Shown here in pieces: positions 1 to 9,740 of a stretch of DNA of 64,000 nucleotides. A program made the position numbers and the translations under genes. Numbering within the stretch: the first letter of the stretch is position 1; every line of letters starts with the position of its first letter. The stretch covers positions 7,750,001 through 7,814,000 of the forward strand of contig OZ038532.1 of the NCBI GenBank assembly GCA_964036665.1, written 5' to 3'. The notes below the pieces were generated by a model. That model was not told where the DNA came from and made no database searches. It saw only the letters and a program-made list of their open reading frames with translations. Origin of the DNA: Gordius sp. MW1. Lineage: Eukaryota > Nematomorpha > Gordioida > Gordea > Gordiidae.

Positions 1-155
1 TTAAAAACTTACTTTGCGCCAAAATTTAATATTATAATTTTTTGTTGTTACGCACTTCTATTTGGCTTGCGTCAATTGATATGATGATGTTATATCCCTT
101 AAGTTGGCTAAACTAATTATCCATATATAATTAGATAGAAATTATCAATATGAAG

Positions 156-339
156 TGTTGAGATTGGGAATCTTTATTTACTAGAGAGAGGTTTCGAAGT
201 AATACAAAAATAGAAAAGTGAGTAAAAACGTGTATATCCAACGTATATAATACATACCAATTAACGATAATTAGATTGACAACACAACGGTAAACAATAT
301 ATCCCCTGAGGCACTTCGCGCTCCAATTACCTCTCTACA
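156..339 (-). repeat. 3' LTR of the gypsy-type element
   Basis: This is a short LTR of 184 bp. On the minus strand it begins TGTAGAGAGGTAATTGG directly after the polypurine tract and ends in CA before the TGAAG duplication. The same first 17 bases recur at 4037-4053, where they are all that is left of the 5' LTR. The pol stop codon lies inside its first 13 bases. Confidence 0.85.
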
Positions 340-1535
340 GTTCCCCCCTTTTCACAGACAAAATCCTTAAGGAATGCTGGCGGTTTTCGACTACGCTGCG
401 GGTATCTAGGTTCTTCTCTAGGCGTTCCTGACTGGTTTTGCATTTGATCTCTTGTGGTACTTGTTCCCCTGTTTTGTATTTGTTCTCTTGGAGCGCTTGT
501 TCCCTCTTCCCTTTCTGATGATATTCTTTGTGGCCACCCATTCTCTTGTCCCAGAGTGGTCCAATTCAGGATTTTCCGTTTCCTTACTTGATCCACTTGT
601 CGGTGGTGATTTCTTCCCTGTGCCCATACATCGTAGGACCGACTACCATGCTTGGCTTTTATCGTGCCTTCTACCCATTTGCTTGGACCCAGAAACATGC
701 GCACCCAAACCAAGTCTCCTACGTTGAACGTCAGCGGGTTCCCGGTCTCTACCCATTGTTGTGCGGTTTCCCTCAAAACCTCCCATTCGGTTCGCATCCT
801 TCTTTTCAGCATCATCTCTGCCGGGCTTTTATTGGTTGCGGGGTGTTTTGTAGATCTGTAGTTTTCCAAAAATCTACTCAGCCCTACTTCCGACTCGTTC
901 CTAACGATGGCTTCTTTAATTAATCGTACGTATCTTTCTGCCAACCCGTTGGACGCCGGATGGTAAGGAGCTGTCCATCGTTGATTAATTCCCCTCGACT
1001 TGCAAAAGTTCTGTAACTCCCGCCCTTTGAATTGCGGGCCGTTATCTGATATTAACCAAGGTGGATTTCCAAATCTAGCGAACGTTTCGGCCAGTTTTTT
1101 TATAACGGTTGTCGCCGTGGTGTCTTCTAATTTAAACACCTCTACCCATTTCGAGCTATTGTCCACCATCACGAGGTATGACTTACCCTTGAGAGGACCC
1201 ATGATATCGACATGTACTTGAACCCATGGTTTATGGCTAGGTTGACACTCTATCAATGGTGCCCTCTTCGCCGCCGCAGCCGTGTAATTGCAACTCCGGC
1301 ACCCTTTCGCTACGCTCAATAAGTCATCGTCAAGAGTCGGCCACCATATATACTGCCGCGCCACTTCTTGCATTCGCTTGATACCTACGTGGCCTCTATG
1401 TAGACTTTGGAGTACCACTCCTCGTAACTTCACCGGAATTAATATTCGTCCCCCTTTGTAATATATTATGCTTTTGGCTTCATGTAACTTTGGCAGGTGT
1501 TTTTCGTAGGTGCGTCTTAGCCCACACGTGACCAT
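327..1535 (-). pseudogene. Integrase part of gypsy pol
   Basis: A 402-residue open frame. An N-terminal HHCC zinc-binding region is visible (HRGHVG near residue 47, then CRSC near residue 79). The DDE core follows: VDIMGP, SDNGPQFKG and NGLAERY carry the two Asp and the Glu. The C-terminal end YPQRSRKPPAFLKDFVC is typical of gypsy integrases. The frame crosses the polypurine tract and stops at TAA inside the first bases of the 3' LTR. It is in the same reading frame as the upstream protease-RT-RNase H frame and is cut from it only by a TAA at 1569-1571, so it is the second half of one broken pol and not a separate gene. It would be made only by read-through. Confidence 0.88.
340..352 (-). promoter_or_regulatory. 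Polypurine tract (plus-strand primer site)
   Basis: On the minus strand the bases read AAAAGGGGGGAAC immediately before the LTR start. That purine-rich tract is where plus-strand DNA synthesis is primed in LTR retroelements. Here it is also coding: the integrase reading frame runs through it. Confidence 0.8.
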
Positions 1536-1568
1536 TGTATTTTGTTTACCCCTAATCCACTCTTTTGA

Positions 1569-3986
1569 TTACCGCAGCCCCGGATCCTCCAAGGTGTGTT
1601 GTTTTACCACGTCCAATGATATAAACTGATTCATCGATTCCTCTGGTATTTCCTCGCTAACCTGATACGCGTGTTCGTTCGGATTTCTAGACAAGAAATC
1701 TGCCGCGTTTTCGATTCCCTTGTTGTATTCGAACTTGGTCGTATAGCCTGATACCATGAGCGCCCACCTGGTTAGGCGTGGTGACCATTGTTCCTTGCCC
1801 CTTTTGCTCTGATCGAATATATATATAAGCGGTCTATGATCCGTCATGATAGTAACGCTTCGTCCTTGTACATATTCGTTGAACTTTTTTAGTCCATACA
1901 CCACCGCCAGGGCCTCTCGTTCGATCGTCGAATACCGGCTTTCGCTATCGTTTAATGCTCTTGACGCATAGGCCACCACTCTCCAAATCTCTCCTGGTGC
2001 TCGTTGCTGTAAGATGGCCCCTAACCCCGAACCCGAGGCGTCTACGACCAGGCCGGTCTCCCACTCTCCATTGAAGTACGCCAGAACGGGGGCTTTCGTA
2101 AGCGCGGACTTGATAGCTTCAAATGCTCCTTGCTGTTCTTCACCCCAGTGGTACATCACGTTTTTTTTCATGAGTTTCTGAATCGGGTGTAGGATTTTGG
2201 CGTAGTCCTTAATGAACTTTGAAAAGTATGTTGTTAACCCAAGGAAGGACCTTATTTCGTTTTTGTTAGTTAAGATTTTCCACTGCTTGACTAATTCGGC
2301 TTTATTGTCGTTGATTCGAATCCCCTTGTTACTTATTACGTATCCCAGAAAGGTTACTTCCTTCGCCCACAAGATACTCTTGGCAATGTTCTGCACGAAC
2401 CCCCACTTTTGTAACGTTTCTAGTACCTTGAGTAACCTCTCGTTGTGAATTTCTTCCGTCTCCCCTGCAATTAAGATATCGTCGATGTAAACCGCAACCC
2501 CTTCCATGCCTCCTAATATTTGGTCCATTGTCTTTTGAAAAATGGCCGCGGCACAATTTAAACCGAACGGCATCCGGTTAACTTTAAATAGGCCCTTGTG
2601 TGTCGAGATAGTCAATCGTTGGCTCGTCTCTGGCCCTAATTCGAGCTGTAGGTACGCTTTCGTAAGGTCCAGCTTCGTAAAATAGCACGCATTATCAAGT
2701 TTATTTAACAAGTCGTCGATTTTGGGTAACGGGTACAACAACCCTTGCGCGTATTTATTTATCGTAAACCGGTAGTCTATACATAATCGTAGAGTTCCAT
2801 CGCTTTTTTTCACGGGTACCACTGGGCTGGCCCATCTTGAGAAATCGATTGGTTCAATCACCCCGTCCTTGATCCATTTATCCAACTCTTCTTCTACTTC
2901 TTTCTTCCACGCCATCGGCATCCTTCGAGCCGGAATAAATACGGGCTCTATGCCCTCTTTTAACGGCACCTCCACCGTTATTCCCTTGACCGCTTGTGGG
3001 AGTTCGTCTTGCTGGCCACCCCATCGCTTCATCACGTGCTGGATCGCGGCCTTGGTGTCTTTCGGTCTTTCTACGTAATTGACCGCGAACCGTTCCGCCG
3101 CAGCCCTCGAGTTCCAACGTATTTGACGCCAGATTTCGGGCTCGAACTCCTGTATCCAATCGATCCCGCACAACGGCGGCCCCGCTACGTCTGCTAGCAA
3201 TAACGACAGCTGTTTCCTCGTGTTACCCATTCGGACATCGACTTGCACCTTGGCTACGATCTTTATTTCCTCGTAGCCGTACGCGTATATCGTCGGGACG
3301 GGCTCTTTGTTGCGTGGGATCTCCTTCGCCCATATTCGCGCCGGTATGATCGACACCGTAGCGCCCGTATCGAAGATAAATTGGAACAAATCGTTATTAA
3401 TGTATACGTCAACTGTTAACACATCTAAAGCATGGTTTAACCTGGGAATCCGGACCGGTCCAGTCCACGCTTCTCGTCTCGCCACCACGCTCCATGCCTC
3501 TTCGGACCCGTCCTGCAAGGTGCTTAGCCCCCCTTCTATTGTCTCGGCCGTTAACGCCAGTTCTCGTAGGCGGTCCCATTTGATATCATCTTCTGATAAT
3601 AGTCTCGCCTGTAAGCTTCTATCGCGCAATCCTATAATAAATTGGTCGACGATTCTGTTTTGCAACTCTTCGTTTCCGAAGTTGCAGCTGTTAGCTCCGG
3701 CCTTGAGTCTATTAGCGTACGCGTCTATTGACTCTCCCTGGCCTTGTCGCATCTTTGAGAATTCGTGTCTCTTTGCTCTCCTACAAGGGTTCTTTTGGAA
3801 TAACTTCTTTAACCGCTCTTTCGCTTCTTCATATGTCATCCCTGTCAACTCTTGCGGTCTATAATCCTCTAGAATTAATCGGAATGCATCCCCCTCGAGG
3901 TTGGTTAATAATAGAGCCGCTTTTTGCTCATCTGTCTCCGCCTTATTACTCCTAAGGAATAACTCGAATTGAGTTAAAAAAAACAT
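1569..3986 (-). pseudogene. Gypsy gag-protease-RT-RNase H polyprotein, broken
   Basis: An 805-residue frame. Residues about 1-160 resemble a retroelement capsid region (KRLFQ-type helices, FIIGLRDRSLQARLL). No C-x2-C-x4-H-x4-C nucleocapsid knuckle is present between it and the protease, which suggests an internal deletion. The aspartic protease motif FDTGAT is near residue 208. RT follows with LDLTKAYLQLEL, RMPFGLNCAAAIFQ and the active site YIDD; then RNase H with VVDASGSGLGAIL, EREALAVVYGLKKF and TDHRPL. The frame ends in TAA just before the integrase. The first residues continue upstream in another frame (TYAEMLKYKTTADIDVF) across a run of A/T at 3977-3984, so a 1-base length change also breaks gag. 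Translation from the indicated ATG is not likely to be the original start. Confidence 0.88.
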
Positions 3987-4095
3987 CGATGTCAGCCGTT
4001 GTTTTATATTTCAGCATCTCCGCGTAGGTTCCCGACCCAATTACCTCTCTACATGAAGCCCAACCATACGAATGCAATCTTTTATTTACCATGAG

Positions 4096-4266
4096 CATGG
4101 GCGTAGCCAAGTTTGGGATTGGGAGGGGGAGGGGCGAAATTGTCTCAAATTCAATTGGGGGGGGGGGGGGGGCAAACATACATTTTTTTAATTTTTAAGG
4201 GTTTTTTGTATTAGGAAAAAAAATTAATTTAGGGAGAGGGGGGCACCTCCCCTGGCTACGCCCATG
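4096..4266. mobile_element. hAT MITE, CATGGGCGTAGCC family
   Basis: Terminal inverted repeats CATGGGCGTAGCCAAG and CTGGCTACGCCCATG, flanked by a perfect 8-bp duplication ACCATGAG (4088-4095 and 4267-4274). That identifies it as a non-autonomous hAT element. The interior has a G run and the 'aagggttttttgtatt' type middle (subfamily A). No coding capacity. It sits just outside the gypsy target duplication. Confidence 0.9.
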
Positions 4267-4442
4267 ACCATGAGATTTGATATATAGAATATATTAATTC
4301 GATGTTTTTTTCATACAATTTGTATTATTTATTACAATTTAGTGTTTATTAATAAATCTAGCACCCGGTCAAAGTAGCAGAAAAATAGCAGCCAAATTGG
4401 TCAGAATTCATCAAGATTGGTCAGGACTTAAGAAGTTTTAAC

Positions 4443-5022
4443 TAGAGATGCACCGATACCAAGTATCGGCGCCGATACCTTGCCAAAAGAATCGGCCCGA
4501 TACTTTGCTAGTATCGGCAATTACCAAGCCGATACCTTTTTCAATATGAAACTCTAAAAATAATATTTATAGTATCTCCTACCATTAAAAAATAGAGGAC
4601 TTTTTAAATTTTTTGAAAATTGTTTCATTTGATTGGCTATAAATATTTCTATGTGGAGTATAATAAACTCATTGACCATCTGTTCCGAATAACTGCGCTT
4701 TTAAGTAAATATTGTTTTATTTTAAAAATTATTATATATTAAGCCTTAGATGGATTCTTTAGATACACTATGGAGTTATTTTGTTGTGTCAGCAGATGAA
4801 AAAATTGTAATCTGTGAATTATGCAAAGCTAAAATAAGTCGTGGGGGCAAAGACAAACATTCCTTTAACACTTCAAATTTAAGGAAACATTTAAAAACTA
4901 GACATTTAGTATAAAAATTTTTTTTATTATATGTATCGGCATGGTATCGGTATCGGGAAAAAAATCTTAAGTATCGGCTGGTATCGGTATCGGCACAAAA
5001 TAGTGGTATCGGTGCATCTCTA
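4443..5022 (+). mobile_element. hAT element with BED-finger remnant
   Basis: Ends TAGAGATGCACCGATACC and GGTATCGGTGCATCTCTA are perfect inverse copies typical of hAT elements. The flanks GTTTTAAC and GTTGTAAT match at 6 of 8, a decayed 8-bp duplication. Subterminal GTATCGGC-type motifs repeat several times at both ends. It is inserted inside the MULE-like element. It encodes only the first part of a hAT transposase. Confidence 0.88.
4750..4914 (+). CDS. BED zinc finger only, N-terminus of a hAT transposase
   Basis: A 54-codon frame from ATG at 4750 to TAA at 4912. The protein has the BED finger signature: LWSYF aromatic start, then CELC (C-x2-C), then RKHLKTRH (H-x4-H). BED fingers are the DNA-binding domain of hAT transposases. 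The frame stops a few residues after the last His, so no catalytic or dimerisation domain is present. It is most likely the remnant of a transposase. A free-standing DNA-binding peptide acting on element ends is a formal alternative. No frameshift is visible within the finger itself. Confidence 0.75.
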   Translation: MDSLDTLWSYFVVSADEKIVICELCKAKISRGGKDKHSFNTSNLRKHLKTRHLV

Positions 5023-5329
5023 GTTGTAATTCATAATTATGCAGTATAGGGTTAGGGTTAGGAATACATCAGAAATTCCCTCCCCATTTGAGATTTAATT
5101 CTAATATCTTGATTATCTAAAAAAATATTTTTCTGCTACTTTTTCATCATTCTGCTACTTTGACGGGTATTCATAAATCTATGACAAAATGTTGCTTTAT
5201 TTCTCAATCTCTCATTTCCATATGTAAACGTTTTGTATTATTTATGGTATATGTTCAATATCGGTGTTCATTAATAATTTACTAATATATTTAATAGGCA
5301 GAGTAGACCCTAAGAACGGTGGCAATTAG

Positions 5330-6130
5330 TAAGGTATCAAGCTAACTTGCCACGAAGCTTATGTAAAGTAACAAAGCTGAATAACGAGGTCGGCTAAACA
5401 ATTCGTATATGTGTATCGGCAAATCCACAATTGACCCAATCTTCTCACTAGTACAAATGATGGATAAATATGGTGAAAAGAGAATAGACCTACATATGGT
5501 CTTTATCGACATGGAGAAAGCGTATGACACGGTCCTTCGCGATTTAATATGGTGGTGCCTGAGAAAACAAAATATCCCTGACGCATATATACGGCTTATG
5601 AAAAATAATTATGAAGCCTCAAACTCTTGCGTTAGGACGACAATTGGACACACCTTTTCGGGTTAAAACTGGATTACATTAAGGATCTGCTTTAAGTCCC
5701 TTTTTATTTAATGTAATTATAGAACCAATAATGAGAGACATTCAAAAGCCATCGCCATTGTGTATGCTATATGGCGATGATATTGTACTATGCGAGGGGA
5801 CAAAAGAGAAAGTTTTCGAAGAAGCCGAAAAGTGGTCAAAGCGCTTAGCTGGATATGGTTTAAAGGTCAATAATCGATGCCAATATGGTTAAGAGGAAAG
5901 CTTACACATCCATCCTAAGACCCGTCTTACTCTATAAAAGAAAAACAAGGGCATTGAACACCACGGAATAAAAGCTATTACAAGCCACGGAGATGAGATT
6001 GATACGGTGGAGTTTCTTTAGGTTTAGAGTAGCTCGACCATATGACGAATGACTTTCTCATGACAAAAATGGGTATTCAACCTATGACGGACATTATAAA
6101 AATCGGCTTAGAAACGCTCCCCCCTCCATT
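5330..6130 (+). pseudogene. RTE-like LINE reverse transcriptase fragment
   Basis: The frame at 5409-5666 reads GKSTIDPIFSLVQMMDKY, then VFIDMEKAYDTV (RT motif A), then DLIWWCLRKQNIPDAYIRLMK. After a frameshift the match continues: GSALSPFLFNVII, then YGDDIVLCEG, the RT catalytic box with one substitution (FADD-type to YGDD). Further downstream the reading frames alternate (RLAGYGLKVN). This is the middle of a non-LTR retrotransposon RT, decayed by indels. A related, also broken copy lies at 59825-60780. No endonuclease domain is visible upstream. Confidence 0.85.
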
Positions 6131-7233
6131 GGCAAAAGAATTATGATATTAATTAGAGTCTTGTTATTTTTGCGCATATATAAATAATAAATTATTTTTA
6201 ATAATTTGAGATTTCATTTCAGATGAAAATCTACTAGTTCTAACACTAATTATACAAAAATTTTCTGTCCCGAGCCTGTTTTCTTAATTCTTTCTCAAAC
6301 AAACTATCTCAACCCCTAAATACAAGCAAAATTTTAGTAATAAAAGTAATTAATAATTTTAATTTTCAAAGTATTTGACATGGTTATTTAAGCTTACATT
6401 AGATTTCTTGTTTTCAGAAATTTTAAGTTCTATACAAGAGAAAAGTATAATAATACACATAATTAATACTCATTGTAAATTATAATTTTCCAACGCGTTT
6501 TGCTTCATTTTAAAAATACTTTAAAATCTACTTTCTTTAGTAATTGAGCGTGCTAATTCTACAGTAAAAATTGATGTGAAAATTCAACTAAAGATTAATA
6601 TTTCTCATGGTTTAGTAAATTGACTTTTTAAAATCTACTTTTAATGTTCATGATGTAGGTAGCTTTATTAAAGCAAATATAGCTGGCATCGCCAAAGCCG
6701 GGCATGGATGGGCTTTTTGTTAAAAATTAGCGGGCTAGGCCTGGTCTAACGTTATACTAATAAAAAAAGCTGGGGACGGGCCTGGCTATAAGTAAGGCCG
6801 GTTCCGACCACCAGACGAATTTCAATGATCTCTTTATTCTTACATTTTAATATATAAAAAATGGTGCTTTTTATTATATTTATCATATTTTATTATTATT
6901 TAACTTCGCAACAAAATAAATCAATATTAATTTTTGTTTGCTAAATATTCATAGAACTTGTGATTTCGAAATAAGTGGATTCCAAAAGTTTTAATTTTTA
7001 ATAAGGGGATGGTAAAAAATTAACAAAATTAGGTAATTTCGTTGAATAAAATTAACCATGCATAGAGTTTCAATTAGCATGAATGGTTTTGAGCAGCTTC
7101 ATATGCTACTAGTGAAAATCGGCGCTGTTGGAAAAACAAAAGCTTGCTTGAGACTGATTTGAAGCAATGAAATTTGTTAAAAATTTAAAATAATTTAACA
7201 AAGAGGTAATAATTTAACAAAGAGAAATTTGTG
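6131..7233. other. No gene seen; short GC-rich hAT-type end
   Basis: AT-rich, with stops in all frames. At 6685-6830 there is a GC-rich patch with GGGC/GCCC strings (GCGGGCTAGGCCTGG, GGCCGGTTCC) like the subterminal repeats of the hAT elements at 10.3 and 25.3 kb. I could not find a matching second end. Confidence 0.5.
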
Positions 7234-7706
7234 TGTGGTGTACTCCTCCCGGTAGCTATTCCAAAATTTATACGTGTGGTGTTCACCCTACGCTGCGATT
7301 TTTATTACTCATCTTTATCGTGTTCACCCTACGCTACGATTTTTTTTACTCATCTTTATCGATTTTAATTGTGTCATTATACTCTACGCGTAGTTAGAAT
7401 GATTGATGAGTCATGATTGTTAATATCTCTAAGATATAAATAGATTGTTAATATCGCTATGATATATATAGATATATTTTTAATACCCTGCTTTAGCGAT
7501 TATCAATTTTCATGATTTAGCGATTATTATATTACCGCGCTATCACTCGTTGATAATTAATTATTTTACTTTGGAATAGTAGAAAATAAAAGAGAAACAG
7601 AAAATGTAACGTATTATTAAAACTAAGAAATTTCGCGGAACCATTTTATCGTGGACATATAAATAAATTCAATAAATCCTTTAGTTATATCATTGGGGAT
7701 TTATTA
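7234..7706 (+). repeat. LTR copy A of the TGTGGTGTACTCC family
   Basis: Starts TGTGGTGTACTCCTCCCGG and ends GGGGATTTATTA. It is homologous along its length to the LTRs at 8709-9219 and 9250-9738. It contains a short tandem unit (GTGTTCACCCTACGCTACG followed by ATTTTTATTACTCATC). No primer binding site follows it, so it is a solo or truncated LTR. Confidence 0.7.
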
Positions 7707-7710
7707 AATA

Positions 7711-7878
7711 CCTCAAAAAGCAAATACCCGTCCAAATTAAACTTCTAAAATTGGACAATCCTCAAAAAGCAAATACCCGTCCGAATTAAACTTCTAAAAT
7801 TGGACGATTCCTCAAAAAGCCAATACCCGTCCAAATTAAACTTCTAAAATTGGACAATTCCTCAAAAAGCAAATACCC
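7711..7878. repeat. 50-bp tandem repeat, 3.3 copies
   Basis: Units starting CCTCAAAAAGCAAATACCCG at 7711, 7760, 7810 and 7860. The last one is partial. Copies differ by a few bases. The array abuts the end of LTR copy A. Confidence 0.85.
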
Positions 7879-8708
7879 AATATCCTGATTCCGAGTGTCA
7901 ACCCCAATGTTCTGAACCATCGGCAACCAACCAAACCGCGACAACCTAACAACAGAGTTGTCTGAAAACAAATGGCAATATTCAATGAACGAAAGAAAAA
8001 TTCCGAAACCCACCTTAGAACAGATGATTCAATTACAAATACCAATTATTCACAAGCAACCCTTAGAAATTCTGAAGGTCAAAATTCTTCATTGTCTGGT
8101 AAGATAGAATTTAAAGAACAGACACACTTAAATTACTCACACGCTATAAACTAAAAATAGATGTTATTCAATCCCCTTTTATCTTATTCATTTTACGTAA
8201 CGTTTTTTGTTTATTATTATTATTATTGGCGGTTTGCGCATGATTTTTATAAAATTAGGAAGGGGCGGCGAGAGAAATGATGATTTGTAAAATGGCAGGT
8301 ATAAAATAAAAGCCTTTGGGATAATTTAGTATAAATTTATTATAATTTTGGTTGAGGCTGTTGCTCAGTTTATAGAGCTGGGACAACGTCTAGTAGCCAT
8401 AAAGTACCCCATTGGTGCTTTACAGAGCTAAGACGTCAAGTCCAGTAGCCATGAAGTACCCCATTTTATAACGGACTCACAGTGCGGGATTTCATCGATT
8501 AAATCAGTCGTCCATCAGTTCCGAGGGCAAAAGCAGAACGATAAATTATATTAATTTTTGGGCCAAATTTTAGGAAATGTTTAAAAATTATGTTGTTTAT
8601 TATACCTATGGTTTGTTTGGACTTTGTTTAGAGTAGATAAGGTAAATCGCCGCCTCGACCTCTAATTAAAAAATTAATAAGCCGTGGTCATCTCGTTAAA
8701 GGGGGAGG
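7879..8708. other. No gene seen; short direct duplication
   Basis: Open frames here are short and unlike any family I recognise. At 8386-8466 the phrase TAGTAGCCATAAAGTACCCC occurs twice with small changes (CAGTAGCCATGAAGTACCCC). The rest is unassigned. Confidence 0.5.
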
Positions 8709-9219
8709 TGTGGTGTACTCCTCTCGGTAGCTATTCCAAAATTTAGAGGTGTGGTGTTCACCCTACGCTGCGATTTTTTATTACTCATCTTTATGGTGTT
8801 CACCCTACGCTACGATTTTTATTACTCATCTTTATCGTGTTCACCCTACGCTACGATTTTTATTACTCATCTTTATCGCTTTTAATTGTGTCATTATACT
8901 CTAAGCGTAGTTAGGATGACTGATGAGTCATGATTGTTAATATCTATGACATAAATAGATTGTTAATATCGCTATGATATAAATAGATATATTTTAATTA
9001 CCCTGCTTTAGCGATTATCAATTTTCATGATTTAGCGTTTATTATTATATCACCTCGATCACTCGTTGATAATTAATTATTTTACTTTGGAATAGTAGAA
9101 AATAAAAGAGAAAGAGAAAATTTAACGTATTATAAAACCAAGAAATTTCGCGGAACCATTTTATCGCGGACATATAAATAAATTTAATAAATCCTTTAGT
9201 TTATATCATTGGGGATTTA
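8709..9219 (+). repeat. LTR copy B, left arm of an inverted LTR pair
   Basis: Starts TGTGGTGTACTCCTCTCGG and ends GGGGATTTAT, a few bases short of the full end seen in the other two copies. It contains three of the short internal tandem units where the other copies have two. It runs into the 29-base tRNA-Leu-like sequence and then an opposite-orientation LTR. Confidence 0.8.
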
Positions 9220-9220
9220 T

Positions 9221-9249
9221 CGTGGGTTCAGATCCCACTTCTGACACCA
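9221..9249 (+). other. 29-base 3' end of a tRNA-Leu including CCA, between two inverted LTRs
   Basis: The plus strand reads CGTGGGTTCAGATCCCAC, then TTCTGACACCA. It has a 5-bp T stem (GTGGG/CCCAC), a 7-base T loop (TTCAGAT), the 3' side of an acceptor stem and a terminal CCA. Animal nuclear tRNA genes do not encode CCA, so this came from a mature tRNA via reverse transcription or from a primer binding site. In the orientation of LTR C it is TGGTGTCAGAAGTGGGAT plus 11 more bases, longer than the usual 18-base primer site. T-loop position 58, normally A, reads G. Confidence 0.8.
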
Positions 9250-9738
9250 CTAATAAATCCATTCTCAGTGATATAACTAAAGGATTTTTTGAATTTATTT
9301 ATATGTCCGCGATAAAAAGTATTTGCGATAAGATGTTTCCGCGAAATTTCTTGGTTTTATAATACGTTACATTTTTTCTTTCTCTTTTAATTTTACTATT
9401 CCAAAGTAAATAATTAATTATAAACGAGTGATAGCGAGGTAATATAATAATCGCTAAATCATGAAAATTGATAATCGCTAAAGCAGGGTAATAAAAATAT
9501 ATCTATTTATATCATAGCGATATTAACAATCTATTTATATCATAGATATTAACAATCATGACTCATCAGTCATCCTAACTACGCTTAGAGTATAATGACA
9601 CAACTAAAATCGATAAAGATGAGTAATAAAAATCGTAGCGTAGGGTGAACACGATAAAGATGAGTAATAAAAATCGCAGCGTAGGGTGAACACCACACCT
9701 ATAAATTTTGGAATAGCTACCGGGAGGAGTACACCACA
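9250..9738 (-). repeat. LTR copy C, right arm of the inverted LTR pair
   Basis: On the minus strand it starts TGTGGTGTACTCCTCCCGG and ends GGATTTATTAG directly before the TGG of the primer binding site. It is the same family as copies A and B. It differs from B by indels, including an extra stretch near 9310-9330, so the arms are not a recent perfect palindrome. Confidence 0.82.
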
Positions 9739-9740
9739 TT

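Larger units (their letters stand above)
156..4053 (-). mobile_element. Gypsy-type LTR retrotransposon, 5'-deleted, with intact target duplication
   Basis: The left border starts at 156 with TGTTGAG and the right border ends at 4053 with CTCTACA, so read on the minus strand the element runs TG...CA. Both borders are flanked by the same 5 bases, TGAAG (151-155 and 4054-4058), a typical LTR-element target duplication. In element orientation only the first 17 bases of the 5' LTR remain (4053 down to 4037). After that the sequence jumps straight into gag, so the rest of the 5' LTR, the primer binding site, the leader and the gag start are missing. The order capsid-like gag, protease, RT, RNase H, integrase is the Ty3/gypsy order. 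The copy is non-autonomous and old: it has a deletion, a frameshift in an A/T run and a stop codon in pol. Confidence 0.9.
4361..5172. mobile_element. MULE-like inverted-repeat element, interrupted by a hAT
   Basis: The left end reads GCACCCGGTCAAAGTAGCAG and the right end is its near inverse (CTGCTACTTTGACGGGTATTC). The 9-bp direct repeat ATAAATCTA flanks it at 4352-4360 and 5173-5181. A 9-bp duplication suggests Mutator-like. Near the right end it carries TTAGGGTTAGG and a block ending TTCCCTCCCCATTTGAGA that recurs in the element at 22570-22806. Non-coding apart from the inserted hAT. Confidence 0.65.

Noticed and set aside
7711..7878. CRISPR-like regular repeats
   Set aside because: Plain 50-bp tandem repeat without unique spacers, in a eukaryotic context with no cas genes.
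7234..9219. A complete LTR element formed by LTR copies A and B with a 1-kb interior
   Set aside because: There is no primer site after copy A, no polypurine tract before copy B and no coding sequence between them.
9221..9249. A tRNA-Leu gene
   Set aside because: Only the T arm and 3' acceptor strand with CCA are present; there is no D arm, anticodon arm or 5' acceptor strand.
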